Of a DNA stretch of 44,182 nt, positions 16,751 to 24,944 are shown piece by piece. The position numbers and the translations under genes are program-made. Source of the DNA: Candidatus Levybacteria bacterium CG_4_9_14_0_2_um_filter_35_21. GTDB lineage: Bacteria; Patescibacteriota; Microgenomatia; Levybacterales; UBA12049. The notes under the pieces were generated by a model. It saw nothing but the letters and a program-made list of their open reading frames with translations, did no database searches and had not been told where the DNA came from. The stretch covers positions 1 to 44,182 of the forward strand of contig PFRF01000039.1 of the NCBI GenBank assembly GCA_002788395.1, read 5' to 3'. The stretch's first letter is position 1. The number at the start of each line of letters is the position of its first letter.

Positions 16751-16769
16751 TTTTGAGTATCTTTGTCAA
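16740..16769 (-). promoter_or_regulatory. dcw promoter upstream of mraZ
   Basis: A consensus TTGACA (16769-16764) is followed after 18 bp by CAAAAT (16745-16740), a 4 of 6 match to the -10 box. Transcription would start near 16733, inside the MraZ boxes, giving a leader of about 65 bases. The -35 box is strong; the -10 assignment is tentative. Confidence 0.5.
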
Positions 16770-16854
16770 TAGGGGAAATAGATAAAATAGTGTATTTTAA
16801 AATAAAAAAACACTAAATAACTAGAAATTTAAAAAAATGTTTTTAAAGAGGACT

Positions 16855-17313
16855 CTAGAGATCTAATTTTTCTTCTGCTTGATACACTTTTCCGTCCACT
16901 TTGGTTATCTTAACTACCAATTTTACCGACTTAACATCTTGATCATAATGACAAACATCAGAGCAGGTTCCAAGAACAATTTCCTGACTTACGCTTTCAC
17001 CAGGCTCCTTTATATCTATATGACCAATTGCTCCTCTTGGAAGATCTCCTTTTGCAGTATAAGAAAGCTCATAATCAACCCCCGTAATATCTTTTGTGTT
17101 TGTAATTGTCATAATAACCTTTTTTCCGTCTGCACTTGCTTTTAGAGATAATCCGATCTCCGAAGGAATAATTGTCGGAATAACTTCAATTGTCGGTTGA
17201 ATGTCCGTAGGAGCAGAGGAACCTCTTCGGGCGTTAAAAAGATAGACTCCCCCAATTAATACAAGAAGAACTACTACGATTAATGGAATTAATAATTTCT
17301 TATTTTTTAACAC
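16855..17313 (-). CDS. Membrane-anchored extracytoplasmic protein, unknown function
   Basis: A 152-residue protein not recognised as a known family. It has one N-terminal transmembrane helix (~8-27), a Pro/Thr/Ile-rich linker (~34-52), and an outer domain of ~100 residues rich in beta-strand patterns, as in an immunoglobulin-like fold. Two cysteines (GTCSDVCHYD) could form a disulfide. The start is GTG at 17313, 6 bp after the purF stop, so it is probably co-transcribed with purF. The 187 bp after it hold the mraZ promoter and operator. Function cannot be inferred. Confidence 0.7.
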   Translation of the reverse strand: MLKNKKLLIPLIVVVLLVLIGGVYLFNARRGSSAPTDIQPTIEVIPTIIPSEIGLSLKASADGKKVIMTITNTKDITGVDYELSYTAKGDLPRGAIGHIDIKEPGESVSQEIVLGTCSDVCHYDQDVKSVKLVVKITKVDGKVYQAEEKLDL

Positions 17314-17319
17314 GTCTTA

Positions 17320-18822
17320 TTAAATTGTAACAAAGCAATTAGTTTTGTCAACAACAGTTTTTGCGTCAAAGATCGGGTGCTCATGGGTTAGACAATGAGT
17401 GCAGAGATCCTCTTTTTTCCTTCCGATTGCCTTAACTAGTCCATCCAGACTAAGATATCTTATGTAATCAAGACCAATTCTTTTTGCTATGTCCGTCATT
17501 TTCCTTTCTTTATAATGTTCTCCCTTTTTATAAACAGCCGCTAATTTTTCTTTATCCGGGATATCGATTCCCAGATCACAAATATCTACAAACGGAGGAG
17601 AACCGGATAACAAGCCAACTTTTAAAACTCCTGCTTTTCTTAACGCTACCACAAGTCGCTTTGAAGTAGCACTTCTAATAACCGAATCATCAATTAAAAC
17701 TAAATTTTTCCCTCTTACTCCTTCTGATATGGAAAACTTATATTCAAGCAGACTATCTCTTTGCTCGTCCGTATCTGCAATAAAAGTTCTAATTCCCGCT
17801 CCATACCTATCTTTATGGATTAAACCACTCCTGTATAGTATTCCTGATTTTTCTGCATACCCTTCGGCCACATGATTGCCCGATTCGGGAATACCACAAA
17901 CAATTGTGTTTCTATCCGCAATTGGAAATTCTTCAGCAAGCTGCATTCCCATTCTTCTTCTAATTTCGGAATTGTCAAAACCATTTTCTCTGGAAGTTGG
18001 AAAAGCAAAGTATACAGGTTCTACAATACACCGGGCTGTTCTATCTCTACGGGCAAATTGAATTTTATCTATGTTTCCATTTGCAGCTATAATCATTTCT
18101 CCCCCCTTTATCTCTTCCCAATGGTTTACTTTTTCCATATGATGTTCCAGTCCGCGGGTTTCGGATGCCAAGATCATTCCATCTTCCGTATATCCAACAA
18201 CTAACGGTCTTATTGAATACTTATCTCTTGCGCCAATTAATTCCCCATTATCTGTTGCAATTGTCAGAGCATATGACCCTTCTATACCGGAAAGGGCATT
18301 TTTAATTTTTTCCGGCCATAAATCCCCTTTGGAAAACATTATTCTCCAGGCTAAAACTTCTGTGTCTGTGTTTGATTTAAAAGGTATATTATCAGGAAGT
18401 TCTTTCCTAATGCGCGCAAGGATTTCATTCGGAATATTACCATTATGGGCAACTGCCAGACTTCTTCCTTCCCATTCAACTACATGCGGCTGTAAACAGG
18501 ACTCTAACCCTCTTGATCCGGCTGTAGCATAACGGTTTTGTCCAATCCCAATAAATCCGAATAAATTATTTTCTGTTAAAACAGAATGGCGGGCAAAGAC
18601 ATTGCCTACTAATCCTTGTTTTTTATATAACCCAATTTCTCCTGCTTTACGAACGACTGCAATTCCTGTTCCGTCTTGTCCGCGGTGTTGCAGGGCCGCA
18701 AGAGAAACAACTATATCTTTTGCTACATCACGACCTTTAAAACTAATTGCACCTACTACGGCACACTTATCATGGGGTTTATCAATTTCGGTATAGCTGG
18801 AAGGAGCTTCGGTTTTTGCCAT
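17320..18822 (-). CDS. purF: PurF, amidophosphoribosyltransferase
   Basis: First enzyme of de novo purine synthesis, making phosphoribosylamine from PRPP and glutamine. At 500 residues it has an N-terminal Ntn-type glutaminase and a C-terminal phosphoribosyltransferase domain. The nucleophile is Cys20 in HDKCAVVGA, so a 19-residue propeptide should be cleaved. The glutaminase shows LQHRGQDGTGI, GQNRYAT and AHNGNI; the PRPP loop is LVLIDDSVIRSATSKRL. Four cysteines (ARCIVEP, VDICDLGI and CTHC near the end) match the Fe-S ligands of the Bacillus-type enzyme. No other pur gene is nearby. Confidence 0.95.
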   Translation of the reverse strand: MAKTEAPSSYTEIDKPHDKCAVVGAISFKGRDVAKDIVVSLAALQHRGQDGTGIAVVRKAGEIGLYKKQGLVGNVFARHSVLTENNLFGFIGIGQNRYATAGSRGLESCLQPHVVEWEGRSLAVAHNGNIPNEILARIRKELPDNIPFKSNTDTEVLAWRIMFSKGDLWPEKIKNALSGIEGSYALTIATDNGELIGARDKYSIRPLVVGYTEDGMILASETRGLEHHMEKVNHWEEIKGGEMIIAANGNIDKIQFARRDRTARCIVEPVYFAFPTSRENGFDNSEIRRRMGMQLAEEFPIADRNTIVCGIPESGNHVAEGYAEKSGILYRSGLIHKDRYGAGIRTFIADTDEQRDSLLEYKFSISEGVRGKNLVLIDDSVIRSATSKRLVVALRKAGVLKVGLLSGSPPFVDICDLGIDIPDKEKLAAVYKKGEHYKERKMTDIAKRIGLDYIRYLSLDGLVKAIGRKKEDLCTHCLTHEHPIFDAKTVVDKTNCFVTI

Positions 18823-18827
18823 TAGCT

Positions 18828-18850
18828 GTTATTAGCAAGGCAATAATAAC
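18828..18850. other. Small hairpin upstream of purF
   Basis: A 7-bp inverted repeat GTTATTA / TAATAAC with a 9-base loop. On the minus strand it overlaps a possible -10 box (TAATAA, 18834-18829) placed 6 bases before the purF ATG. It may be an operator or only part of the promoter. Confidence 0.3.
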
Positions 18851-18889
18851 TTATTAATTTGTGTTTAACAATACAACAAAAAGGGTCAG

Positions 18890-20317
18890 CTAGAGGTTTT
18901 TACTAAAATATTCGGGTAGTTTTGTAATTTTGATTCTTTCCTGTTTCATTGTGTCGCGGTCACGCACTGTTACGGTCTTATCTTCCAAAGTTTCAAAATC
19001 TACGGTAATGCAGTACGGCGTACCTATTTCGTCTTGCCTTCTGTATCTTTTGCCAATACTCTGAGATACATCGTAATCAACCATATACGATTCTTTAAAG
19101 CTATCAAATATATCTTGAGCAATTTTTTCTAACTCCGGTTTTTTAGATAAAGGCAATATAGCAATTTTAAAAGGAGCTAATTCTTTCGGAAGTTTTAAGA
19201 CAATTCTTGTTTCTTTTTCACCCGTTGCAGTCGAAACCTCTTCTTCGTTATATGCCGCAACCAAAGTTGCCAAAAGAGTTCTTTCTACTCCAAACGTAGG
19301 TTCAATAACATGAGGTATGTAAGCTTCGTGCGTCTCCTGATCGAAATATTTCATGTCTTTACTGCTATGTTTCTGATGAGCTGAAAGATCATAATCTGTT
19401 CTATAGGCAATTCCCCAAAGCTCCTTTTGACCAAACGGAAAATCGTATTCCAAGTCAACTGTTCTTTTAGAATAATGAGCTCTCTTTTCCGTAGGTATTT
19501 CATGTAAGTGTAGTTTATTTTTATCAAGACCGATCTTATCTGCAAATTTTTGCATAATACCTAACCACTCGTCAAAAATCTTTTGCCAATCCGCTTTAGG
19601 ACTTATAAAGTATTCAAATTCGGCAATCTCAAACTCTCTGGTTCTAAATATAAAATTACCCGGAGTAACTTCGTTCCGGAAAGCTTTTCCAATTTGAGCA
19701 ATTCCAAATGGAATTTTCTTCCGCGAAGTTGCCAAAATCAATTTAAAATCCGCAAACATCCCCTGAGCCGTTTCTCCCCGCAGATACGCTAAAGATTTTG
19801 CATCATCCAAAACTCCTATTTGGGTTTTAAATAAAAGATTAAAATTCCGTGGCTCTGTCCAGTCTATCTTTCCGCAAGTTGGACATTTTACTTTATTTTT
19901 ATTAATAATTTCTAAAACTTCTTTTGGAGACTTACCTTCTACGTCTATTCCTGTTGCATCTTCGACTAAATGATCTGCCCTAAGTCTATTCTTACAACTT
20001 TTACAATCTACCAACTGATCCGTAAAACCGGAGACATGACCTGAGGCTTCCCAAACTTTTGGATTCATAATAATTGCGCTATCTAAACCAACCATGTCCA
20101 TCCGCTCTTGCACAAAAGTCTTCCACCATAGTTTTTTAATATTATTTTTAAGCTCAATCCCAAGAGGTCCAAAGTCCCAGGTATTTGCCAATCCACCGTA
20201 AATTTCCGAATCCGGAAAAACAAATCCTCTTTTTTTAGCTAAATTTGTAATCTTTTCCATTAGATCTTCCATAAAAATCACTATAGCATAAAAACCGGTC
20301 TTTTGAAAACCATCCAC
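18890..20317 (-). CDS. glyS: Glycyl-tRNA synthetase, single-chain type
   Basis: Class II aminoacyl-tRNA synthetase of the alpha-2 type that charges tRNA-Gly. Motifs: KRGFVFPDSEIYGGLANTWD at the start of the core, a zinc-binding pair of CxxC (CKSCKN and CPTCGK), LRGETAQGMF (motif 2 region), FRNEVTPGNFIFRTREFE, and a motif 3-like FGVERTLLATL. The C-terminal anticodon-binding domain has IAILPLSKK and QSIGKRYRRQDEIGTPYCIT. The frame is open from 20317, but a -10 box 7 bases before the ATG at 20272 and the family N-terminus favour MEDLMEK as the start (460 residues). Confidence 0.95.
   Translation of the reverse strand: MDGFQKTGFYAIVIFMEDLMEKITNLAKKRGFVFPDSEIYGGLANTWDFGPLGIELKNNIKKLWWKTFVQERMDMVGLDSAIIMNPKVWEASGHVSGFTDQLVDCKSCKNRLRADHLVEDATGIDVEGKSPKEVLEIINKNKVKCPTCGKIDWTEPRNFNLLFKTQIGVLDDAKSLAYLRGETAQGMFADFKLILATSRKKIPFGIAQIGKAFRNEVTPGNFIFRTREFEIAEFEYFISPKADWQKIFDEWLGIMQKFADKIGLDKNKLHLHEIPTEKRAHYSKRTVDLEYDFPFGQKELWGIAYRTDYDLSAHQKHSSKDMKYFDQETHEAYIPHVIEPTFGVERTLLATLVAAYNEEEVSTATGEKETRIVLKLPKELAPFKIAILPLSKKPELEKIAQDIFDSFKESYMVDYDVSQSIGKRYRRQDEIGTPYCITVDFETLEDKTVTVRDRDTMKQERIKITKLPEYFSKNL
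20273..20285 (-). promoter_or_regulatory. glyS promoter, decides the start codon
   Basis: TATAGT on the minus strand (20285-20280) ends 7 bases before the ATG at 20272. A transcript from it could not carry the upstream start at 20317, which supports the shorter protein. Confidence 0.5.
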
Positions 20318-20333
20318 GGGAATATAACTAAAC

Positions 20334-20368
20334 GCTGATGGCTAGAGGCTAGTGGCTGATTGCTGGTT
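20334..20368. repeat. 7-bp-period array between recO and glyS
   Basis: Five units of the type GCTGATG / GCTAGAG, and a sixth degenerate unit (20369-20375) that includes the recO stop codon. It is richer in G and C than the surroundings and the other arrays, yet keeps the same period. Confidence 0.85.
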
Positions 20369-20370
20369 GT

Positions 20371-20907
20371 TTAGCAAAACGCTACTTGGCGGGTTTTTAA
20401 TTTCTTTTCCAAAATCTGTTCTATAAAAGAAATTGTATTAAAATTTTCATCAACACTTATTGGCTTTAAAAAACCCAATTGAACCAGAATTTTTATTTCA
20501 AAAGCTCTTATTATTTTTTCCGGATCGATAGTGATAATTATTAACGATAACGTTTCCTTAAGAAGCATAAAAACATCCCAATTTTCTTGATTATCCGGAC
20601 ATAGATTATCAACTAATTCACAGATGTGATAAGCGGAAGAAATTTTTTTAAGGTCACTTTTTATATCCGAAAACGGCTCAATTGTTTTTGCTTCTATTAA
20701 AATTGGCAGGTTTTTACCATAGTATAGCGATATTGCCGAATAATTTAACAATTCTACATGCGGAGATCTTCTGCTATTTATCTTTCTTATTCCCGGAGCT
20801 TTAACCTGAATCTTGCCATATCTCTTGGTAAAAATTGTTAAAATCTTATCTGCTTCACCTAAATTACGTCTTTTTATAACAATTCCTTCGGTCTTATAGC
20901 TATTCAT
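20371..20907 (-). CDS. recO: RecO, short form
   Basis: Recombination mediator that helps load RecA on SSB-coated DNA with RecR. The N-terminal OB fold is clear: YKTEGIVIKRRNLGEADKILTIFTKRYGKIQVKAPGIRK. A helical domain follows (YHICELVDNLC). At 178 residues it is shorter than usual (~240); the C-terminal cysteine zinc-binding part found in many relatives is missing, and after AFEIKILVQLGFLKP the protein ends in a short lysine-rich tail whose stop codon lies in a 7-bp-period array. Its start is 2 bp from the end of the upstream DUF4012 gene. Confidence 0.88.
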   Translation of the reverse strand: MNSYKTEGIVIKRRNLGEADKILTIFTKRYGKIQVKAPGIRKINSRRSPHVELLNYSAISLYYGKNLPILIEAKTIEPFSDIKSDLKKISSAYHICELVDNLCPDNQENWDVFMLLKETLSLIIITIDPEKIIRAFEIKILVQLGFLKPISVDENFNTISFIEQILEKKLKTRQVAFC

Positions 20908-20908
20908 A

Positions 20909-22870
20909 TTACCTGGGAAAAACCAGTCTAAATTCCTTATCTGTTAAAAGATCAAACTTCTCAAGACTTTTTCCGCCCGCGTTAATCGTGTAGGTAAATC
21001 CGGCAGTACCCGGTTGTTTTTGTATTAATAGGGGCAAAGGAGATGTTTTTTCCAGTTTAAACGGTAATTTATAGGTAAGAGTAAACTTTGCCGACCCTCT
21101 TGGCCTTACTGTTAAAAAACCTTCGAAAACAGTTTTGTCTAATTCGTCATAAGAAGTAACCTTAGCTTCCGAACCTAATGAACTAATCAGTTGACTTCCT
21201 TTTGGCACATAAATTCTAAACCAGTTTCTTAATACCGCGTTTAAACAAAGATTTCCTCTTTCCAAATTGCAATCGGAAGGAGCATATGGATTTTTGTAGG
21301 TAATAGTAACTGTTTTTGTAATTTCTCCGTCACTTTTAACTTCATAATTTTGATCAACTGCTTCAGATACAAACATATTTGATTTTGCTCCTCCAAAGTT
21401 AGACTCATTTATATGGAAATAGTCTCCTTCTGCTCTCATTATTCTTCCGGAAGCATTTAAAGACTCAAAGCCTAGCTGTGCATCGGTATTATATGAATAA
21501 AACAGAATGTGCTTTTGAGCAGTCTGTTTTAACATTTCTTGAAACAACGGTCCCCAATAAAGTTTAGGAGAAGAAGAAAAAGCCTTCTCCATAATCGCGT
21601 ACATTAACTCACCTATAATCCCTTTACGGTTTTCCCTAGTGCCTTGAACCGGCTTATCGGAAAAAACTTCCAGCATATAAATTACCTGAGGACAATCGCA
21701 TCTTGGATCTATTTTAGTTGTAAATTTAGTTCCATTTACCTGAACGTCTCCTAAAATATTCATCGCCGAAACTAGTGCCTGAGTATCTACCGCGATAATA
21801 CCATCCACTTTAGGACCGGGTGATTTTGCATATAATTTATTAAATTCTTCCATGGAAACAACAAAATCCGGAGAAAGATTTGTATCTCTTAAATTAAGTC
21901 TTGGCACATTTGCAAGATATTTTAAAATCGGTTTAGGAGCAACAGGTTTATTGGGAACAGTTGCATCCAAAGTATAAATATCACCGGAAGTATCGACATG
22001 AATTATTCCTCTGTCAAATCTAAAAACCGAATATGCGGTAATAAAACCTCCCGTAGATCTTAATTCTTTGTCATTTTGAAATAGCACTAAATATTTTTTC
22101 TCTTTTGGTTCACCAAGAATTTCCGGAAGAACTTTAATAAGCGGCTTTGCTTCATCAACAAAAGCTACTCCCTGATCCGTTAGACTCCTTGCCATATCAA
22201 GATTTTCTCTTATTTTTTTACCAACCAAAAAAGACGGATATCTATTCGGATCTACATTGTCCACTTCTTTTTTTGCGTTAGAAAGTTTTATTGCAATTTC
22301 ATCTATCTTCGGTGTAATTTTTCCCATTGTTTTAACTGCAGTCTGCACTCTATTTTCCGCAGATCCGGAAACAAAACTTCCTTGACCTTTTAGTCCTAAA
22401 ACGTCGGCATACGGCTTTACCGAGTTAACCATTATTATGGAAGCATCAAGTCCATATGAACCGGCACTAATAAGATGCACTGCATCGTTATAATATGCAT
22501 TTGCAAAAGGAACATATCCAAGATAACCCATTCTGTTTAAATCTTTTTGAGTAACCTCTAAATTTTGTTTTGCTTTAACAAGTTCAACCGAAGCAAGCTC
22601 TACATTTTGTTTTTTAAGAGCATCCGCTGCAATTTTTGCCTGAGCCATTGTCTTTTGGGCAGATTTATAAACTGCTCTCGCAGGAAGCGCAACTCCAAAA
22701 ATAGCAAATAAAAGAAAAATCAGTATTAAACTTATTAATACTTTGCCTTTTTTACTTGTTGTAAATTTTTTAAAACGATTTCTTTTATGTGCCATTTGCT
22801 TAGCTTCTCCTTTTTTTACTTCTACTACGGGTTGTGCCGTGTCCAGATCTATTTTTTCAAAACCTTCCAT
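20909..22870 (-). CDS. DUF4012 membrane-anchored surface protein
   Basis: A 653-residue protein of the DUF4012 family, often found beside surface-polysaccharide genes; biochemical role unknown. It has a cytoplasmic basic N-terminus, one transmembrane helix (~44-66) and a large outer part. The helical stretch at ~70-250 is followed by the family core: YLVLFQNDKELRSTGGFIT, VDTSGDIYTLD, and VDGIIAVDTQALVSAMNILG. The last ~150 residues look like beta-sandwich (KTVTITYKNPYAPSDC). It begins a new transcription unit with a good promoter and precedes recO by 1 bp. Confidence 0.88.
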   Translation of the reverse strand: MEGFEKIDLDTAQPVVEVKKGEAKQMAHKRNRFKKFTTSKKGKVLISLILIFLLFAIFGVALPARAVYKSAQKTMAQAKIAADALKKQNVELASVELVKAKQNLEVTQKDLNRMGYLGYVPFANAYYNDAVHLISAGSYGLDASIIMVNSVKPYADVLGLKGQGSFVSGSAENRVQTAVKTMGKITPKIDEIAIKLSNAKKEVDNVDPNRYPSFLVGKKIRENLDMARSLTDQGVAFVDEAKPLIKVLPEILGEPKEKKYLVLFQNDKELRSTGGFITAYSVFRFDRGIIHVDTSGDIYTLDATVPNKPVAPKPILKYLANVPRLNLRDTNLSPDFVVSMEEFNKLYAKSPGPKVDGIIAVDTQALVSAMNILGDVQVNGTKFTTKIDPRCDCPQVIYMLEVFSDKPVQGTRENRKGIIGELMYAIMEKAFSSSPKLYWGPLFQEMLKQTAQKHILFYSYNTDAQLGFESLNASGRIMRAEGDYFHINESNFGGAKSNMFVSEAVDQNYEVKSDGEITKTVTITYKNPYAPSDCNLERGNLCLNAVLRNWFRIYVPKGSQLISSLGSEAKVTSYDELDKTVFEGFLTVRPRGSAKFTLTYKLPFKLEKTSPLPLLIQKQPGTAGFTYTINAGGKSLEKFDLLTDKEFRLVFPR

Positions 22871-22907
22871 AACTTATATGATATCTAAAAAATAACGATT
22901 CTGTCAA
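22871..22907 (-). promoter_or_regulatory. Promoter of the DUF4012-recO unit
   Basis: A consensus TTGACA (22907-22902), an 18-bp spacer and TATCAT (22883-22878) end 7 bases before the ATG. This is one of the two promoters in the window with a perfect -35 box and a -10 box next to the start codon. Confidence 0.65.
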
Positions 22908-22924
22908 CCGTATTCCTAGTTAGA

Positions 22925-22959
22925 ACTTAAAATTTAGGATTTAAGATTTAAGAATGACG
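22925..22959. repeat. 7-bp-period array upstream of the DUF4012 promoter
   Basis: Five units of the type ATTTAAG / ATTTAGG. It lies in the 210-bp gap between the DUF4012 gene and the sugar transferase. Apart from the array and a hairpin further on, nothing else is seen in that gap. Confidence 0.75.
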
Positions 22960-23000
22960 AGGGGAATGTGGAATTTTCGCGACCTGCACTAGCACCAATT

Positions 23001-23023
23001 AACTTTATTTACAAAATAAAGTT
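23001..23023. terminator. Hairpin in the gap after the sugar transferase
   Basis: A 9-bp stem AACTTTATT / AATAAAGTT with a 5-base loop, 58 bp beyond the stop of the sugar transferase gene. There is no clear T-tract, so a terminator role is only likely from position. Confidence 0.4.
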
Positions 23024-23080
23024 CTTCCGCGTTGCAAATAAAAAAATTTATATTGACCGAGACGAAAGAAAATTTGAAAT

Positions 23081-23746
23081 TTATAGCGCACCTTTTCCGG
23101 AAATCATCGCCCAGGGGGTTTTTAGAATAATCCACAAATCGTAAAAAATCGATCTTTTCCTAACATATTGTGCATCCATTTCTATTCTTTTATCAAAATT
23201 AATTTCGCTTCTTCCCGAAACCTGCCAATATCCGGTTAAACCCGGCTTAACAGAAAGCACTACCTTTACCGAATCTCTGGTTGTAGGATATTTTTTTTGT
23301 TGTTCCCTTAGCTCATCCGGATAATACGCTCTTGGACCGACTAAACTCATTTCTCCATTTAAAATATTAAAAAACTGAGGAACTTCATCTAAAGAATGTT
23401 TTCTAATAAAATGCCCAATATTAGTAATACGGGGATCATCTTTTAGCTTGTAACTTCCTTTTCTATATTCGGCGTAATATTTAGAGAATTTTGGATTTTT
23501 TCTAAGCATGTCGTGGGCATTTTGAACCATTGATCTAAATTTATACATTTTAAACGGATTTCCGTTTCTACCAACCCTTTCCGGGGTATCGGCAAGAACC
23601 GGACCGCTTGAGTCTAGTTTAATAGCAATTGAAACAACAACAATTACCGGGGAAAAAATTATTAGTAAAATAAGGGACGCCAATATATCTAACACTCTTT
23701 TTGTAATTTCGTAAAAAACACTTTTTTTTATTTCGATATAAGGCAT
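23081..23746 (-). CDS. Polyprenyl-phosphate sugar-1-phosphate transferase
   Basis: A bacterial sugar transferase (PF02397, WbaP/PglC-like core) of 221 residues that starts glycan assembly by moving a sugar-1-phosphate to polyprenyl phosphate at the inner membrane face. It has one N-terminal hydrophobic helix (~15-40), followed by KMYKFRSMVQNAHD, LKDDPRITNIGHFIRKHSLDEVPQFFN, MSLVGPRAY and KPGLTGYWQVSGRS. The Asp-Glu pair of SLDEVPQ is the expected catalytic site. It is a short form without the extra N-terminal membrane domain of WbaP. It lies 4 bp after the GDP-mannose pyrophosphorylase gene. Confidence 0.93.
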   Translation of the reverse strand: MPYIEIKKSVFYEITKRVLDILASLILLIIFSPVIVVVSIAIKLDSSGPVLADTPERVGRNGNPFKMYKFRSMVQNAHDMLRKNPKFSKYYAEYRKGSYKLKDDPRITNIGHFIRKHSLDEVPQFFNILNGEMSLVGPRAYYPDELREQQKKYPTTRDSVKVVLSVKPGLTGYWQVSGRSEINFDKRIEMDAQYVRKRSIFYDLWIILKTPWAMISGKGAL

Positions 23747-23750
23747 AATT

Positions 23751-24833
23751 TTAGGTAAGATTCTCGTGTTCTGTTCCGCTTAGACTCTCTACCAATTTTT
23801 TAATTTTTGGAACAGAATCTTTTGAACAAACCAAAAGAACATCGTCTGTATTAATAACAAGCATCTTTGTTAAATCAATACCTACAACTAATTGATCCGT
23901 ATAATTAAAAACTAAATTATCCGAAGAATCCTCAATAAGTACTTTTCCCTTCGTAACATTTTCATTTTTTGAGACCTCCAAAGCTTCCTTTAGTGCTTCC
24001 CATGCGCCAACATCGCTCCATCCCAAATCTGCCGCAATTACATAAACATATTGAGGATCTATCTTTTCCAAAACTGCGTTGTCGAAACTGATTTTTTCAA
24101 AAGTAGGATAAATCTTATTAAGAACATCCTTATAACTATTTTTACCAACTGCATCTTGAATTTTTATAATTCCTTTCCATGTTTCAGGAGCAAATTTTTC
24201 ATATTGAGAAAGTATAAATTTGGGGGTAGTAACAAAATAACCGGGATTCCAGGCATAATGTGGACTTGCCAAAAATTTTTCCGCGTCTTCGAGACTTGGT
24301 CTATATATAAGTTTTTTAAACCTAAAAATTTTAGTTCCTCTATCCTGATCCACTTCTTCTCCAAATTCCAACCAGCCTAAATTTTGGTTTGCAAATCTTG
24401 CCCTTTGCCCAATAAAAACAATTGAGTTCTCTTTTTTTAAAACCAATTTTTCAGCAAATCCTAATACTTCTCTAAAGCGCCTTTCTTTTTTAACAAAATG
24501 ATCACTCCAGACAATTGCCACAGGCGAATTAGGATGCTCTTTACCAATAATCCCCATGGCAACTCCCACTGCCGGTCCGACATCCCGCATCTCCGGCTCT
24601 AAGATCAAATTATTACCGGGGATTTGCGGAAGATGAGTCCTGATTAAATTTTCATATTTTATACCTGTAGATATATAGATATCTTCAGGCTTAAAATCGG
24701 GCTGTAATCTTTCGACTGCAAGTTGTAGCGTAGATTTATCTCCGAGTATTTTTTCGAATTGTTTAGGAGTATTTTTTCTTGATAATGGCCAAAGTCTTGT
24801 TCCTACTCCTCCGGCAAAAATAACTACTTTCAT
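23751..24833 (-). CDS. manC: Mannose-1-phosphate guanylyltransferase
   Basis: Makes GDP-mannose from GTP and mannose-1-phosphate for the glycosyltransferases of this locus. The 360-residue protein covers only the nucleotidyltransferase domain (ManC without the isomerase cupin). Motifs: VIFAGGVGTRLWPLSRKNTPKQFEKI at the start, LILEPEMRDVGPAVG, VWSDHFVKKE, GWLEFGEE and ADLGWSDVGAWEAL. A GGAG ribosome site lies just before the ATG. It begins the sugar transferase transcription unit. Other hexose-1-P guanylyltransferase activity is possible. Confidence 0.92.
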   Translation of the reverse strand: MKVVIFAGGVGTRLWPLSRKNTPKQFEKILGDKSTLQLAVERLQPDFKPEDIYISTGIKYENLIRTHLPQIPGNNLILEPEMRDVGPAVGVAMGIIGKEHPNSPVAIVWSDHFVKKERRFREVLGFAEKLVLKKENSIVFIGQRARFANQNLGWLEFGEEVDQDRGTKIFRFKKLIYRPSLEDAEKFLASPHYAWNPGYFVTTPKFILSQYEKFAPETWKGIIKIQDAVGKNSYKDVLNKIYPTFEKISFDNAVLEKIDPQYVYVIAADLGWSDVGAWEALKEALEVSKNENVTKGKVLIEDSSDNLVFNYTDQLVVGIDLTKMLVINTDDVLLVCSKDSVPKIKKLVESLSGTEHENLT

Positions 24834-24895
24834 GCTCCTTCGCTCCTTTTATTCTTCTTATTCATAATTCTCTGTTTCCTAAACTTAAAAAATTT

Positions 24896-24942
24896 AAGCT
24901 TCGGAAGCTTGACCCTTCCGTAGTTTTAACGAAGAAGGGTCA
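24896..24942. terminator. Bidirectional double-hairpin terminator
   Basis: A 9-bp stem (24910-24918 with 24934-24942) and a smaller palindrome AAGCTTCGGAAGCTT (24896-24910). On the minus strand the small hairpin is followed by AAATTTTTT and would stop transcripts of the GT4 gene ending at 24945. On the plus strand the large hairpin is followed by a T-rich run. Confidence 0.65.
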
Positions 24943-24944
24943 TT

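Noticed and set aside
16800-16850. A terminator after the 152-residue gene
   Set aside because: T-runs are present but no convincing stem stands before them; the DNA is simply AT-rich.
24839-24895. A possible array upstream of manC
   Set aside because: T/C-rich steps are seen but no steady lag of 7 or 8 could be followed for more than two units.
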